Positions 51,627 through 62,581 of a DNA stretch of 64,000 nt are shown here, in pieces. The position numbers and the translations under genes are program-made. Each line of letters opens with the position of its first letter. Within the stretch, counting starts at the first letter, position 1. Below the pieces are notes generated by a model. The model ran no database searches and was not told where the DNA came from. It saw nothing but the letters and a program-made list of their open reading frames with translations. Source of the DNA: Prorocentrum cordatum (Eukaryota > Sar > Dinophyceae > Prorocentrales > Prorocentraceae); assembly GCA_963575745.1 (NCBI GenBank), contig CAUYUJ010018737.1, positions 7,501 to 71,500 on the forward strand. Direction: 5' to 3'.

Positions 51627-54135
51627 CTAGCCGCCCAGCGGTACCATCACCATCGACGGCGCGCCCCCCCCTGACTCGGAAACCACAAATTTCCTCCGCA
51701 GGCGCCTGCTCGCGGAACGCGGCTCGGCGGCGGCAACCGAGACAACGCCCCCCCTGCGTCCTCCACGGCCTGGCCCTGCACCAACTCCACCGCCGGACGT
51801 AGGCCCACCCCCCGACCCGATTGAGGCCGAAGCCCCGGCCCGATCGCCAGCGACGCCGCGCGCGCGCCCGATCCCTCGGGCCGCCGACGGCCCACCCCCC
51901 CCCTTGCGCTCCGTCGCTCCGTCGGCGTCACCGCCAACAGCCCCACCCCCGCCCCATCCGCCGCCACCAGACGCACTCGCATCACCGCCCCCCGGCCCAC
52001 TCCCGCCACTGCCCTGCCCCTCACGCGCTGCGCCCACCTCTGTCGCATCTGCGCCCGCGCCCTGCCCCTGACCGCGGCCCAGGCGGCAATACACTGCCAT
52101 GTACGCCTCCTTCTGCTTGGTGTGCGCCGGCTCGTCTCGGATCAAGCGCGGTGGCTGGTCGTCGTCAAACATGAAGTACCTCCCATCATGAACGCGGCAC
52201 AGAGTCGTGTAATGGCCGCTATAAATTGCCCGCCCATTGTGGTAAACCACACCGACCAACTGCATCTGGGGAAGCCCTGGCAGCCTCAGGTGCTCTTCCA
52301 CCCACACTGCCTCCCGCGCCTCGGTGCCCCTCCTCAATTGAACCACCAGAACTCGTGGCACACCAGTGGCTCTCGTCTGCCTCACGTGCTTAACCCGGTC
52401 GTGCTCGTCGCGGCAACACCCCGGGCAGCTCTTCTCGATTTCTTCATGAGCACAGAAATCGCAGTACAACTCCTGCAGCATCAAGGGCCCACCTGGACGT
52501 CCATGAACACGCAGCTTCAGTACATCCTCAGCCTCGTACGCGACAGTCTCGTAATTACACACGACACACTTCTCCCGCTTCTCCAGGACGAACCCGAAGA
52601 TCTGATCAACGCACGTCACCCGCAGATTCAGCGCCCGAATACTACCAAGGTCCCGCTGCGCAAACCGACCTGCCAACATCTCTGCGTCACGCGCAGCCAC
52701 CATCAGCTTACCCCAATACGCAAACACATCCTGCTGCTGCCACGGGTCGTTGAACTCACTCGGCCGCCCATCACATCGTCGTCGCAGTCAACGCTCGTAC
52801 GCCGCAGCACACTCACAGGTCCCTGCTGCCAGCGTCGCGAGCACAACTGGTTGTACGTCTCCCACATCCCGCACACGCAACAACGCCCCGTGCCCCGGTC
52901 CTCGCACTGCTGCTCTGAATGCCATCGAAGCCACTCCAAGCCGGCAGGCGTCCGCAACATCAGCTGCGTCACACTGACCACGTAGCAGGTGTGCCATGGC
53001 CGCGGCATCCCTCGGACGGGCACGCACCGCACGCTGTCCCACGAAGCCGCGCGAATGCCAGCCACGTTCGGAACATCCATGTCTGCCGGGCACAGTGGCG
53101 GCCGAGGCGGGCAGGGGCTCGGCGGCGGCGGACCCGGGCGCCCCAAAGCAAACAAACTCTGTGGCCCGAACGCTGCGGATACCGCTTGTTCCCGACGGCG
53201 CTGTCGGCGGCCGGCAGCCCGCTGCTGCGCCCGCAAGTACGCCTCTCGATCTCGTTCCTGCGCCTGCTGCCGGGCCAGCGCCGCAGACTCTCGACCACGC
53301 TGAAACCGACTCTGAACCTCCACACCCTCCAGTCTCTGTGACTGATCGCGAGTCGCCTGCAGCACGACTCTCGCGCGCTGCGCCACGGCCCTCATCTTCT
53401 GCTCCCGAGATCCAAAACACGCGTTGGCACGCACATACCCGAACAGCCCATAGTGGTCGGACATGTGGAACTCGGAACCCTCGAAGAACACCTTCCCTTT
53501 CCCTACCAAGTGCACCTCGGACCATAGATCCGCTCCAAAGAGCACCCGGTCACGTCTCTGGCCAACAGCCCCCCTCTCGCCGAGACCCGAATAGAACTTA
53601 TTGCCGTGGCAACCCCAGGATCGGCCCTCATACCATGCGTCCCTCAGACGCAACTGCTCCACGGCTGCCTGCATCTGCGCATCCGTGCTGTTCATGTCGC
53701 CCACGATGAGCAGCCGATGGCATTCGTCACCGCACTTCGCCACAATCTTCCCAAGTATCGCACGACGCCGTTCCCATGACGCGTCCGCGGGCAGGTGCAC
53801 CGCCGCCAAGTGCACATGCCCATCGCCGCCGGCGCCGCCGTCTCCGGGCACCTGGACACGGCACAGCACGACCGGATCCTGCCCTGGCACAGCCACAGAT
53901 TCCGCCCGCAGACCGTGCCTGACGTACAGATGCACATACCCCCTGGACTCCTGCGCCTGCGCAACGCCCGCCAACTGAAACTCCCCTGACAGCTCCTCGT
54001 ACGCGCCCCCGCCCTCGCACTCCTGCAAGGCAACGACGTCACACCCGCGCGCCTGCCTCCAACGGAGCACCGCGCCAAGAAGCGCGGCGCGCTGATCCCG
54101 CGCGGTCCAGGAATGCGGGGCCACGGCAGCGCGAT
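51627..54135 (-). CDS. EEP-type nuclease domain fused to a ubiquitin-specific protease domain; partial, one frame change
   Basis: Minus strand, its 5' end lost in the assembly gap. First frame (to 52703): an endonuclease/exonuclease/phosphatase fold with VVALQECEG, LAAVHLPA, IVGDMNSTD (Asp codon 53698-53696), RRDRVLFG and MSDHYGLFG (Asp-His near 53458-53453); then an Arg/Gln/Ala-rich, probably helical linker; then RPWHTCYVVSVTQLML, the USP Cys box (Cys codon 52987-52985), and CCVCGMWETYNQLC. Between about 52790 and 52727 the frame changes; the second frame continues with SEFNDPWQQQDVFAYW, zinc-binding CVVC...CDFC...CPGCC, VLVVQLRR, the His box YSGHYTTLCR (His codon 52214-52212), YFMFDDDQPP and AYMAVYCRLG, ending in a Gly/Ser-rich tail. 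Family knowledge: USPs cut ubiquitin from proteins; EEP domains cut nucleic acid or phosphoesters. The frame change may be a sequencing error, an intron or a mutation. Confidence 0.75.
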
Positions 54136-54235
54136 NNNNNNNNNNNNNNNNNNNNNNNNNNNNNNNNNNNNNNNNNNNNNNNNNNNNNNNNNNNNNNNNN
54201 NNNNNNNNNNNNNNNNNNNNNNNNNNNNNNNNNNN
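54136..54235. other. Assembly gap (100 N)
   Basis: Exactly 100 N, a conventional size for a gap of unknown length. It removes the N-terminal coding part of the EEP-USP gene and borders a GGGA microsatellite. Confidence 1.
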
Positions 54236-54296
54236 GGAGGGAGGGAATGAGGGAGGGAGGGAGGGAGGGAGGCAGGGAGGGAGGGAGGGAGGGCTC
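54236..54296. repeat. (GGGA)n microsatellite
   Basis: About 15 tetranucleotides GGGA with two interruptions. It probably caused the neighbouring gap. Confidence 0.95.
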
Positions 54297-54339
54297 ACTG
54301 GACCAGGGGGCCGGATCACCTGATTGTCGGATCAATGGT

Positions 54340-55690
54340 TTAGGGAATCGGATCACCAGCTCACCAGCTCATCAGATCATTCGGGCATTGCGGAATGGGG
54401 GAGCGATAGATGGGTGGGCCGAAGAAAGGTGCACCTTTTGTGCACCTCAGGGGCCTTGAACGGCCCCCCTGGGGCAAACAAAAGAACATGAAGGGTGCAC
54501 GTTTCTTCGCTCCCCTGTTTATCGCCTTCCCTTAATTCTGCAGTGCCCAAATCACCCGATCACCAGATCACCAAATCACCAGATCAGGCTGCGGGATCAT
54601 GGATCACCGGACCATTGCAGCGATCGAGTGACTTGGATCACCGAATCACGAGACCACCAGATCAGGCGGCCAGATCACCAGATAACTGGATCACCATGTC
54701 AGTGGCCCAATGAACCAGATCACCCGATCACCGGATCAGGCGGCTGGATCACCGGATCACCAGATCAGTGATCCAGTGACCAAATCACCACATCACCGGA
54801 TCAGGCGGCCCGACCTCCACATCATTACTGAATTTGATCACCAGATCAACAGACCAAACCACCAGATTACCAAATCACCAGACCAGTTATCCAGTGAATT
54901 GGATCACCAGCACGAGATCACCGGATCAGGCGGCCAGATCATCAGATAATTAGATCACCATATCAGTGGCCCAATGAACCAGATCACCCGATCACCGGAT
55001 CACTGGATTAGGCGGCCCGATCACCGACTGGATCGCTGGATCACGAGATCACTGTATCAGCTTGGAACACAGAATCATCAGATCACCGCATTGGTGGGGA
55101 TCACAAGATCACTGGATCACCAGACCAGATACCCAGATCAGTAGTCCAGTGAACTGGATCATATCACCGGATCGCCCGAACAGGCGGCCCGATCACCAGA
55201 TGACCTGATCACCCGATCCATGGATCCCCCGTTTTTGAGATCACAGCATCATCGGATCGCCAGACCCTTGGATCACCAGATCACCAGATCAGGCGGCCAG
55301 ATCATTGGATCATCGGATCACCGCACCAGATCACCAGATCACCAAATTTCAAGATCACCAGATCACCAATTTCCAGATCACCCGATCATTGGATCACCAG
55401 ATCTTTGGATTATGGGGTCACTAGATCATTGATCATTGGATCACCAGATCAGCGGATGTTCGCACCACTGGATCACCTGGTCACCCGATCACCACATCTG
55501 GCTGTTGGATCGCAAGTGTCACCGCATCACTGGATAACCACATCACCCGATCACCAGATCTCCGCATCAGTGGATCACTGGGTCACGAGATCAGGTGGCT
55601 GGATTCCTAGATCAGTACCGGATCACCACATCACCTGATCAGGCGGTTGGATCACCAGATCACCAGATCAGGCGGCCAGATCCCCCGGCC
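54340..55690. repeat. GATCACC(A/G) ~10-bp repeat array
   Basis: Degenerate repeats of GATCACCAGATCACCGGATC, with a recurring phrase GATCAGGCGGCC(A/C)G near 54662, 54738, 54801, 54925, 55285 and 55668 and variants between. GATC occurs very densely across the 1.35 kb. A short stretch at 54400-54540 is not repeat. Open frames here are artefacts. Confidence 0.9.
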
Positions 55691-55746
55691 GACCCAATTG
55701 GAACCTTTGCATCACATCAACTCGTGTCCTCGGGGGGAGGAAGGGG

Positions 55747-56607
55747 GTGACGGGGAGACCCCCCCCTCTGACGTGCCGCCCTTCTGTGTCCACAGGCGGG
55801 GACGGGGTCAGGAGGGAGGAACGGGGGGGGTCTGTGATTCGTGTGTTCCCCCATGTTCTCCGTTGGAAGTCGGTTCCGACATCCTGGGTTGCGGCTGTCC
55901 CCCTTGGGGTGGGTAAGCGGGGGCAACAATCCCACACGCCGAGTGACCCCAAGGGGTCGGCGAATTTCGGCGGCTTCTTCGAATTCGTTGGGCGGGCGAA
56001 GGAGGAGGAGGAGCAGCAGCTCGTCGGGGAGGCCCGCAAGATTGCCGAGACCTCGGATCTGGCCGGGCCTTGGAAGGCGCCATTGAGCCCCGGCGACACT
56101 TACAGTGGCTCCAGTGCATGGCCGCTCAGTAGCACAGCACAGTGCACCAGCGCCGACATGACGATCCTCAACGATATGGCCTTGAAGCAGGCGAAGAAGA
56201 AGTTGCCACCAGCCATGCGCGCGGGGGATTTCAAGACGGGGTCGTGCTACACGGGGGCCGAGGCTTCTGGGTCGTGGGACATGACGGGTACTTCTGGGTT
56301 TGTGCCGTGCTACCAGTCGTACTTCCCCGTGTCCACGCCGTGCGCCACCTGCATCGGGAGCGTCTACTTGATGGCCAAGCACAACATGTCGACTAAATGC
56401 TACAATCTCTGCAAAGGGCGCCCGCATAGGCGGGACGGTGCCCACTGGTGCTGGGAAGATTGCCAGTCATGCATGTGGTACATCGGGAAGAAGCTGTCAG
56501 ACTGTTACGGGGAGCCTTACGACATGGCGTGCAAGTACGCCAAGGAGCTCGGGAAGGAGGGGTGGTTCGAGAAGAATGGCATTGACCCCAACGGGGCGTT
56601 TCCGTAG
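55747..56607 (+). CDS. Cysteine-rich hypothetical protein
   Basis: An open frame of 286 codons. The first 80 or so residues look like non-coding or upstream-exon sequence, and coding character starts near FGGFFEFVGRAKEEEEQQLV (about 55965). The C-terminal 150 residues contain about 14 cysteines in pairs and singles: CTSADM, SCYTG, PCYQSY, CATC, KCYNLC, CWEDCQSCMW, DCYG and CKYAKEL, suggesting a disulphide-bonded or metal-binding fold. No signal peptide or membrane segment is visible in this frame, but an upstream exon could carry one. I do not recognise the family. The balanced amino-acid use and the conserved-looking Cys/Trp spacing make it one of the few convincing host-type genes here. Confidence 0.65.
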   Translation: MTGRPPPLTCRPSVSTGGDGVRREERGGSVIRVFPHVLRWKSVPTSWVAAVPLGVGKRGQQSHTPSDPKGSANFGGFFEFVGRAKEEEEQQLVGEARKIAETSDLAGPWKAPLSPGDTYSGSSAWPLSSTAQCTSADMTILNDMALKQAKKKLPPAMRAGDFKTGSCYTGAEASGSWDMTGTSGFVPCYQSYFPVSTPCATCIGSVYLMAKHNMSTKCYNLCKGRPHRRDGAHWCWEDCQSCMWYIGKKLSDCYGEPYDMACKYAKELGKEGWFEKNGIDPNGAFP

Positions 56608-56689
56608 ACGGTTTCAGACGTCGCCGCTTGCTTCAGCTGCGTGCTTCTATCGAACTTCTGAATCTGGTGGCCGCGCCCGCGCCCGCGCC

Positions 56690-57000
56690 CGCGCTTTCAG
56701 CCTCATTATTTTCGCCCTCGTTCTCCTTCTGCTCCTCGCCCTCCGCGTTTTCCTCCTCCTCCTCTCCTCCTATTGCTGCTCCGTCCTCCTCTCTCGCCTT
56801 GCCGCTCCTGCTCCTCCCTTCTGGTCCCCTTCTCCCTCCTCCTCCTCCTTCCTCCCCTCCTCCATTCCCCTCCTCTCTCCCTCCTCCCTCCAACTTCCTC
56901 CTTCCTCCCTTCCACTCTCTCCTCGCCGTCCTGCTGCTGCTCCTGCTCCGCCCTCTTCTCCTTCCCCTTCCCCCCCTAAGGGCCTCCCTGGACCGCCTCG
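56690..57000. repeat. Pyrimidine-rich tract
   Basis: The plus strand is almost only C and T (CTCCTCCTCCTCTCCTCC, CCTCCTCTCTCCCTCC). Follows the Cys-rich ORF and faces the purine tract at 57071. Not coding. Confidence 0.85.
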
Positions 57001-57070
57001 GGCCCCGCGGCCGCTCGGACACCGCCTCCCAGAACTATTTTGCGCCAGGCTGCGAGGAGCCTCCAGTCTG

Positions 57071-57200
57071 GAGGAGGAGGAGGAGGAGGAGGAGGAGGAG
57101 GGGGAGGAGGAGGAGGAGGAGGAGGAGGGGGAGGAGGAGGAGGAGGAGGTGGAGGAGGAGGGGGAGGAGGAGGAGGAGGAGGAGGAGGAGGAGGAGGAGG
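57071..57200. repeat. (GGA)n tract
   Basis: About 43 GGA triplets with a few GGG and GGT interruptions, a pure purine strand. Glutamate-, glycine- or arginine-rich frames through it are artefacts. Confidence 0.95.
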
Positions 57201-57347
57201 CCAGACCCGAGAGGTGGCCCTCGAGGCGGAGGAGGGGTGGGGGTGACGGGGGCCGGTGCGTGATCGGGCCAGTCGGCTCGAACGAGTCAGTAGCCCCCCG
57301 CCCACTCCCACCTCTTCGCCCACAACGCGAAGTTCAACGCAGGCACT

Positions 57348-57391
57348 GCTCCTCCTCCTCCTCCTCCTCCTCCTCCGCCTCCTCCTCCTCC
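57348..57391. repeat. (CTC)n tract
   Basis: About 14 CTC triplets, one interruption. Confidence 0.9.
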
Positions 57392-57549
57392 CAGGTGGAG
57401 ATCCAGTTGCCTGCAACAAGTTGCGCCACCGAGGCAGCCCAGCATTCTCTGGGTGGCAGCTCTTCGCGGGGTCCGGGGAGGCCGTCGCGTCTGACCCCTG
57501 TCGCCCTCACTCTTTGAGGAGCTCCTACAGTTGAGCTCAATTGTGCCAT

Positions 57550-57850
57550 TTTGAGGCTGTCTTTGGGGCTCTTTTGGGGCAGTCTTGAGGCTCCCTTGGG
57601 GCCCTCGTGTGCCGTTTTGGGGCCCTCTTGGGCCGTCTTGGGGCCCTCTTGGGCCGTCTTGGGGCCCTCTTGGGCCGTCGGGGGGGTCTCTTGAGGCAGT
57701 CACGGGGTAGTTTTTGGGCCGTCGTGGGCCGTCTTGTACCTTTCTTGAGGCACTCTCGGGCCAGCTTGGAGGGCTCTATGGGCGTCTAGGGCCCTCTTGG
57801 GCCCTCTTGGGTCTTGCGGGGGCCATCTTGGAAGCCGCTGGGAACGTTTT
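57550..57850. repeat. 21-bp GTCTTGGGGCCCTCTTGGGCC-type repeat
   Basis: Three clean 21-bp units beginning GTCTTGGGGCCCTCTTGGGC near 57635-57680, within a longer zone of GGGGC(T/C)CTTTTGG variants. Relative of the repeats at 640-720 and 1735-1830. Confidence 0.8.
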
Positions 57851-58300
57851 GAGCCGACAGGGAGCCCGAAATGGCGAGAATACGAACATCCTTCAATTAC
57901 TCTGACGGTAGGACCCCACATGAGAACCGTCCAAACTAATTTGGGATTATTAATCCTCACAGTCGCCCCTGTGACCACGGATGCCCTCTTCCTGTCTGGT
58001 TTCAGGTGCTCCTTGCCGACGCTTACAAGCATGACTGAGGATTGCCGCCTCGGATTCCAAAGGGCGCTCGACAAAGGAACGAGGCTCCCGCTCGCGAGTT
58101 GGGTAAGATTCAAACTCCCATGTATCTCCAAACCTTTGCTTTCACAGGCAATCCCGATGGCCGCCTCGGGTTAATAACATGGAGCGGGGGGTCCATAGGG
58201 AGGAGCTCCCGCTCGAGACTTCCACGCGATTCACTTGCATGCGAGCTCCCCAGACAGCGTTTCAATCATCCCAGTGCGACCCTACCTAAGAGTTGGAGCA
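57851..58300. other. No gene seen
   Basis: No convincing frame; CTCCCGCTCGAGACTT and GCTCCCGCTCGCGAGTT near 58205 and 58082 are a weak duplication. Confidence 0.4.
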
Positions 58301-58310
58301 TCTAGGACAG

Positions 58311-58505
58311 CAACATCTACATCTACACCGACAGCTACATTAACATCTACACCTGCATCTACATGTACATCAACATCAACAGCGAGACTCACATCTACAT
58401 CTACATCTACACCTACGTCTACACCTACATCTACACCTACATATACACCTGCATCTACATCTACATCTACATCTACATCCACATCTACATCTACATCTAC
58501 ATCTA
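58311..58505. repeat. (ACATCT)n hexanucleotide repeat
   Basis: ACATCT with ACACCT, ACAACA and ACAGCT variants, purest at 58455-58505. Thr/Ser-rich frames on plus and Val/Asp-rich on minus follow from the 6-bp period. Confidence 0.95.
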
Positions 58506-58509
58506 GGGC

Positions 58510-59400
58510 AGTAATAACTTGTTATTGCAAGTCATAAGTCGACGCCCCCAGGCGGGAGTGTCCCGCCGTCGGCGCACCGCGCGATGGCGGGCGCCCGCAT
58601 GTCCACCCGCCACGCGCCGCCGCTACGTCGGGCGGGCCAGGCCCCGCGCGGGCATGCTGGCGTGCCGCGCGGCCGTGCGTCGGGGTCCTTCCTCCCTCCG
58701 CTCCTCCGTGCACGGTCGTGATGTCTCCTCTTTGCCGCCTGGCCGCGGGGCGGGATATCAAGTGCCCGGTCATGTCTGCAGCGCCCCACCTGCCTAGTGT
58801 GCACTCTTAAGGTGGGGCGGCTGGCCGGGGTGTGGTCCTCTGTCTGCCAGTGTGCGGCTCTGGACCAACCCTGGGGGCGACGCGCGGGGCGTCCGTTCGC
58901 CAGAGTGCGTCGGACGCGACCGCGGTCGCGCTTCTTTTCTGGCCCAGTGTGGCCCCTCGTGGGTGTCGTTGTCTAGGGCTTTTCCCTGCGGGTCCTGTGT
59001 CCCTTGGTTCACCTCGGGCCAACGCCGCTGGTCCTTGGTGACCTACGCGTTGTTTCTCCACCCTGGCGGAGTCTGTTTCACGGCCCTGAGGGGTCACGGC
59101 ATTGCTATCAAGCCCAGAGTGGCCTCTTACGTCGGCCCAGTGTGACCAACGTACCCATAGGGTTCCCCCTCGCGGGTCCAGAGCGACACTCGTCTGGCGG
59201 TCCAGAGTGGCCATTCAGTAGCAGGGCAGCCGATGCCAGCCCGCATGTCTGGCGGCCCTAGAGCGGCCAATCTTCGATAGGGCGGCCGTTGCGGCTTGCC
59301 TGACTGCCAGCAGACCCGCGCGTCTCGCTTGGAGGCCCATAGTGGCCAATCGTTGCAAACGTTTCTTTCGCGTTCCCAGTGAACAGTCGAGCGCGAGACT
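58510..59400. repeat. GC-rich region with repeated GGCCCAGAGTGGCC motif
   Basis: No gene. The motif GGCCCAGAGTGGCC, or one to three changes from it, occurs near 58943, 59106, 59138, 59176, 59200, 59252 and 59335. It may be the terminal or promoter part of the retroelement that follows, but no terminal repeat can be shown. Confidence 0.5.
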
Positions 59401-59494
59401 CGCAGCGCGCCAGACTCGCAGCGCAAAGGCAGCGAACTCCCGCCGTCGGTCGACGGTTTTTGCTCTGGCTGCCGCAGGTTCGCAGCGGCTCCGA

Positions 59495-60032
59495 ATGTCG
59501 GGTGATGTCAGCGGCTTCTGCTTGCTTGCGATGGCGGAGCAGGCCGCGCAGGCGGCGCTCGTGCCGTTCGAGGCGAAAACAGAAAAGGGGCTCCTTGGTG
59601 CGCACCGCATCCCGCGCGCGGGTCGCGTGCGCAGACACAGTGTTGTCGCGAGCGCGCGAGCGGCTTCGCTACCTGCTGGTTAAGGGGGCGGGCCCCAGGC
59701 TGCAGGGGCGAGCGCCAAGGGGCCCGCCCCTAGTAATGCCAGCACCAGCTGCCAGCGAGAGCTGCTGGTCGCCAGTCCGACTCGGAGCAGTCGGCCCTCG
59801 GTTAGTAAGGCTGGAGCATGTGTGGGCTGAACTGCGCTTCGCCCTGGCCCAATGCGCACCGCGTTTGCCGCGCGACGTCTGCCATATCATAATGGGCTAC
59901 GCTAAGCCCCTGATCGTCTCTGCGCCCGTGATGCGCTACCGTCTAATGGACAATCCAGACAGCGGCGATGAAGCGCACTTCCGCGGGGTAAAGCTGCGAG
60001 TGCGCCCGCCAGCGCGGGTCGCGGGCGCCTAG
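59495..60032 (+). pseudogene. Small ORF upstream of the gag-like ORF, frameshifted
   Basis: Starts MSGDVSGFCLLAMAEQAAQA, changes frame near 59640, and continues through a protein-like stretch LVRLEHVWAELRFALAQCAP, RLPRDVCHIIMGYAKPLIV, to a stop at 60032. The region from LEHVW to GYAK looks like a short helical domain. Unrecognised; its position suggests it belongs to the retroelement. Confidence 0.4.
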
Positions 60033-60474
60033 GGCGGCGCGCGCGACCACGACGCTTTTAACAAACGCGCGCGCTCGTGCCGTGCGTGTCGCCCCAGTGT
60101 GGATTTGCGCGCTCCCTCCCGCAACTGGAGGCCGCATAAGGGTCGCTGCGCGGGCTACTAAGTACGCCGTGTAGCGATGTCGTCTGACAACTAGGTGCCG
60201 TCAACGCAGCCCGCCCCATGTCGCGAGACGTGTCACATTGGCCCTATTGTGTGTTCTTATTGTCGCGTGTGCGGGCGGCGGGAGCATCCAGCCCCCCGGC
60301 GCGATCGCAGCAGATCGTCGCCGCGGAGGCGCGCATCTGCCGCGGGGCCCTCAGGCAGCCCCTCGATGGAGCTGACGGCCACGGTGCCGCTTGGGCCGTG
60401 CGCACGAAGCGCGAGGATCGACCAGCTGGCCAGCGCCTGCCCGCTCGGTAAGACGCGTGACCCGCGCTCACGGC

Positions 60475-60735
60475 CATAAGCGGACCAGTTTTCCGCAGGC
60501 ATCTCGCGTTGCGTTCCCGGCGCCGCCGTTCCTCCCCCGCGTTCGGGGTGCGCGCGTTCGTTTTGCGTCTGCGAAGCGGCGGACCAGGTATCTGCAGGCA
60601 CCTCGCTCGTGTTGCTGCCGGCGTCGCCGTCTTTCTGTGCGCGTGTTGTGTGCGCTGCGTTGCAGTCGGCCCGCCGCGTGATCCCCGCGCGTGCGAGCAG
60701 TGCGACGCTGGTGTTTTCTGGCTTCTTTGTTTGTG
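60475..60735 (+). repeat. Direct repeat of about 95 bp, two diverged copies
   Basis: CCGCAGGCATCTCGC, GTTGC, GGCGCCGCCG ... at 60495 recurs as CTGCAGGCACCTCGC, GTTGC, GGCGTCGCCG ... at 60592. Non-coding spacer before the gag-like ORF. Confidence 0.5.
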
Positions 60736-62010
60736 ATGGCGGACGGACCGCTGCTGAGCTTTCTGCGCCAAGACCCCGTGTTCGGGGCAGAATGGTCGGA
60801 CATCGAATACAAGGCTGCGATTGACTGCCTAGGCGCTAATAAGCTGCTGACGCCGGCACAGCTGGCGAACATTCGGCTAGCAGAGCTGTCAGGCTCGGAG
60901 GGGCGGGCGTGAAAGGCGTGCTCCGCCGCGCGCTGGAGCGCGCCACAGCTGCGGGTAAGCAGGTAGCGTGCGCGAGCGCGCCCGGCGAGCCCCCCTGGTC
61001 TGCGCGCTCGCATCGGGGCGGAGGCCACTGTGGAAATGGCCGCCCCCGTGCACCACGTAGACGTGGGCGCTGAGTTGGCGACGATTACGTTGAACGGCCT
61101 CAGCCAGACGATCTGGCCGAGGCGCGCCCTCGCGTGAGCGCGCCAGCGGCGGTGACGGCGGTCGCTGCCTTGCACAGGAGCGAGAAATGTGATTGGATGG
61201 CTGCCGAGGTTGTGCGCGCGAGAAAGAGGGGCTGCGCGAATCCTTTCGTTTACTCTGATTTGCGCGGCTTTCTCCCGACTTGGGCCGCGAGCGCCCACGG
61301 GGTCGACGACGCAGACGCCAACGGAGTGACGGCTGAGTGCGGCAGTGAAGGTCAGCGCGCGTTGTCGTGGGCCGAGTTTCACCTCGCCTACGACGCATGG
61401 GCGATTGCGGCTGCTGCCACGAAGCAGCTATCTTACGCACGCTGCTTGGGGCATAAGCGATTTGTGTTCCAGGTCCGCGACGTGCCAGCGCGCGCGCGCG
61501 TAGCGGCGCGCGCACCCGTTGCCTTTCGCGAGGTGGCCTTGGAAGCTCCCCTCGCGGGCCGCAAGGCGGGGCTTGGGCTCCTGTGCGACAAAATCGTCCG
61601 CGAGAGCTGGGCCGAGCGCTCGCGACAGAGCGGCGTCGAGAAGTTCAATATTGAGGAGGCCTCGAAAGGGCTCGACGCGTTGTCCCTGCGGTCTGCCGAG
61701 AACGAGTTCGACCGCGCAGCCAAGGTCGCCCGCGCGTGCCGGGGGCGTCGCGCGTCGTGCGTGACAGTTGCGTTTGCAGGCGAAGGGGCAGGCCGCCCAG
61801 GCCACGCCCGCGGGCAACGGCCGCGGCAGTGGCCGCGCCGCGCCGAACAAGGGCGCGGCGGAGACGCGCTCTTCGCATTCCGGTGCGTCCTGGCACAGCG
61901 GCGGCTGGGGCCGATCTACGTGGAAGACGGGCGCGTGGGGCAGCTCGAAGAGGCCGGCGCCGGACGCGCCGCGCACGCCGCCCCGGCCCGCGAAATGGGC
62001 CAAGAAGTAG
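60736..62010 (+). pseudogene. Gag-like ORF of a retroelement, frameshifted
   Basis: Begins MADGPLLSFLRQDPVFGAEW and reads to about 60890, then shifts (GVKGVLRRALERATAAG). From about 61134 a long frame runs through WAEFHLAYDAWAIAAAATKQ, SRQSGVEKFNIEEASKGLDA, LRSAENEFDRAAKVARACRG; near 61760 the coding signal passes to another frame (QAKGQAAQATPAGNGRGSGR) that ends in a basic PPRPAKWAKK at 62010. The ending, helical middle and disordered basic tail fit a nucleocapsid-type protein, but there is no zinc knuckle and the assignment rests on position before the pol ORF. Confidence 0.5.
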
Positions 62011-62581
62011 GGGAGCGCTTGACGTCCCCGATTCGCGGCGCCCTCGCAATGTTCGCGCGGTCGCGCCTCTCGCTCCGCGGCCGCGCGCGCGGCAGGCGCT
62101 GCTGCAGATAACGCAGGCGGTGTCCGTGACCTTTGTGGCTTTCCTGCCTGGCGCAGCGCGCCGGCCTCGCGCTGAGGCATTTTGACGCATTCGCCTGCGG
62201 TTGCATTTCTATGAAGAGAGGGCCATTCGCGCGCGGCCCGTCCCAAGGCGCGTAGCTTTCCTGCTCGCGCGCATGGCGCGGCGCGCGGCGTTGCACGCAA
62301 GTCTGGTCTCGCCTTATCCGCGGTGGGTGCACCCGTGCGAGGCCCTGCTCGGCTTGGGGGTGCGCTACCAATGCTCTCGCGCCCTCGTCCTGCCCACGCG
62401 CATTGGTGGAGTGTGGCGGGTGGCATCGGTTGCCACCGCGCGCGCGCGCATCGGCGGTGTCGCGCCTCTCGTGGAGTCAGCGGCGGCAGAGTTTTGTTGC
62501 AAGAGAGGGCGCGCAGGGGCTCACGGTTGCGCAGTCTTCGCACTCTTGTGCTATGGTGGTGCGGCCGCAACGGTCAAGCAT

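Noticed and set aside
50750-51802. 350-codon plus-strand frame rich in Pro/Ala/Arg
   Set aside because: Complement of the Gly-rich tail of the USP gene and of its 3' flank; GC-rich composition keeps all frames open.
56628-57517. Open frames through the TCC/GGA tracts
   Set aside because: Triplet repeats leave all frames open; products are homopolymers of Ser/Leu/Pro or Glu/Gly/Arg.
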